DNA of 5,278 nucleotides from JAAEQG01 sp023133475. GTDB taxonomy: Bacteria > Planctomycetota > Phycisphaerae > UBA1845. The stretch is taken from contig DAOVLE010000283.1 in NCBI GenBank assembly GCA_030631415.1, positions 1 to 5,278 of the forward strand, in the 5' to 3' direction. Positions within the stretch are counted from its first letter, which is position 1. Each line of letters begins with the position of its first letter. A program made the translations under genes and the position numbers. Shown in pieces: positions 5,193 to 5,278 of this stretch. The notes under the pieces were generated by a model, which searched no databases, was not told where the DNA came from, and saw only the letters and a program-made list of their open reading frames with translations.

Positions 5193-5249
5193 CGTGATAT
5201 TCCGCTGTGGAGGGAGCCCGGAGGGCGACCGGAACAGCGGAATATCACG
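5193..5249. repeat. 57-bp two-stem inverted repeat downstream of the SUI1 gene
   Basis: cgtgatattccgctgt (5193-5208) and its perfect 16-base inverse complement (5234-5249) enclose a small inner stem gccc-gga-gggc (5216-5226). Both centre on base 5221, with seven-base linkers on each side that are mostly unpaired. It begins 90 bases after the SUI1 stop codon. No T-run follows on the plus strand, so it is more likely a dispersed palindromic element than a classical terminator, though it could still shape the 3' end of that transcript. Confidence 0.85.
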
Positions 5250-5278
5250 CCGCGGTGTGGACCGCCATCGGGCAGGCA

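Noticed and set aside
1..5278. A new multi-gene defence or mobile system
   Set aside because: The complete genes are ordinary translation functions. No transposase, integrase, nuclease, toxin or reverse transcriptase is encoded. The unusual content is confined to the chimeric ORF and the noncoding repeats.

Overview
This 5.3-kb, GC-rich window looks like chromosomal DNA from a Planctomycetota-type bacterium, possibly a metagenome contig. Three things suggest this. The elongation factor G resembles the spdEFG1/mitochondrial EFG1 class (spirochaetes, planctomycetes, some deltaproteobacteria) rather than the E. coli type. Shine-Dalgarno sequences are weak or absent before most genes. The gene-poor DNA is full of hairpin-forming repeats. 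The assignment is an inference from sequence character, not a database result.

Layout. Positions 45-275 (+) hold a small ORF that appears chimeric: its front half resembles the start of a hydroxypyruvate/sugar-phosphate isomerase and its back half the C-terminal tail of the GTPase TypA/BipA. Positions 385-2478 (-) encode a full-length EF-G, convergent with the small ORF. Positions 2479-3501 carry no credible gene but hold at least seven inverted repeats, including a 141-bp nested palindrome and a 488-bp stretch bounded by an imperfect 23-bp inverted repeat. Positions 3502-4668 (-) encode a THUMP-domain rRNA methyltransferase of the RlmL N-terminal/YpsC type. Positions 4747-5103 (+) encode a SUI1/eIF1-like (YciH-type) protein with an N-terminal four-cysteine cluster, divergent from the methyltransferase. 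Downstream of it lies another large inverted repeat at 5193-5249.

Functionally, all three complete genes act on the ribosome: translocation (EF-G), 23S rRNA guanine methylation (RlmL-like) and initiation/start-site fidelity (SUI1). The TypA-like tail in the first ORF is a further translation-related fragment. They are not one operon: the strands alternate (+, -, -, +) and a 1-kb repeat-rich spacer separates the two minus-strand genes.

No defence system, CRISPR array, transposase, integrase or RNA gene was found. The points most worth a second look are the chimeric ORF with a junction at a shared DELVE-coding stretch, the four hairpins whose inner and outer stems share exactly the same centre, and the inverted-repeat-bounded noncoding segment.
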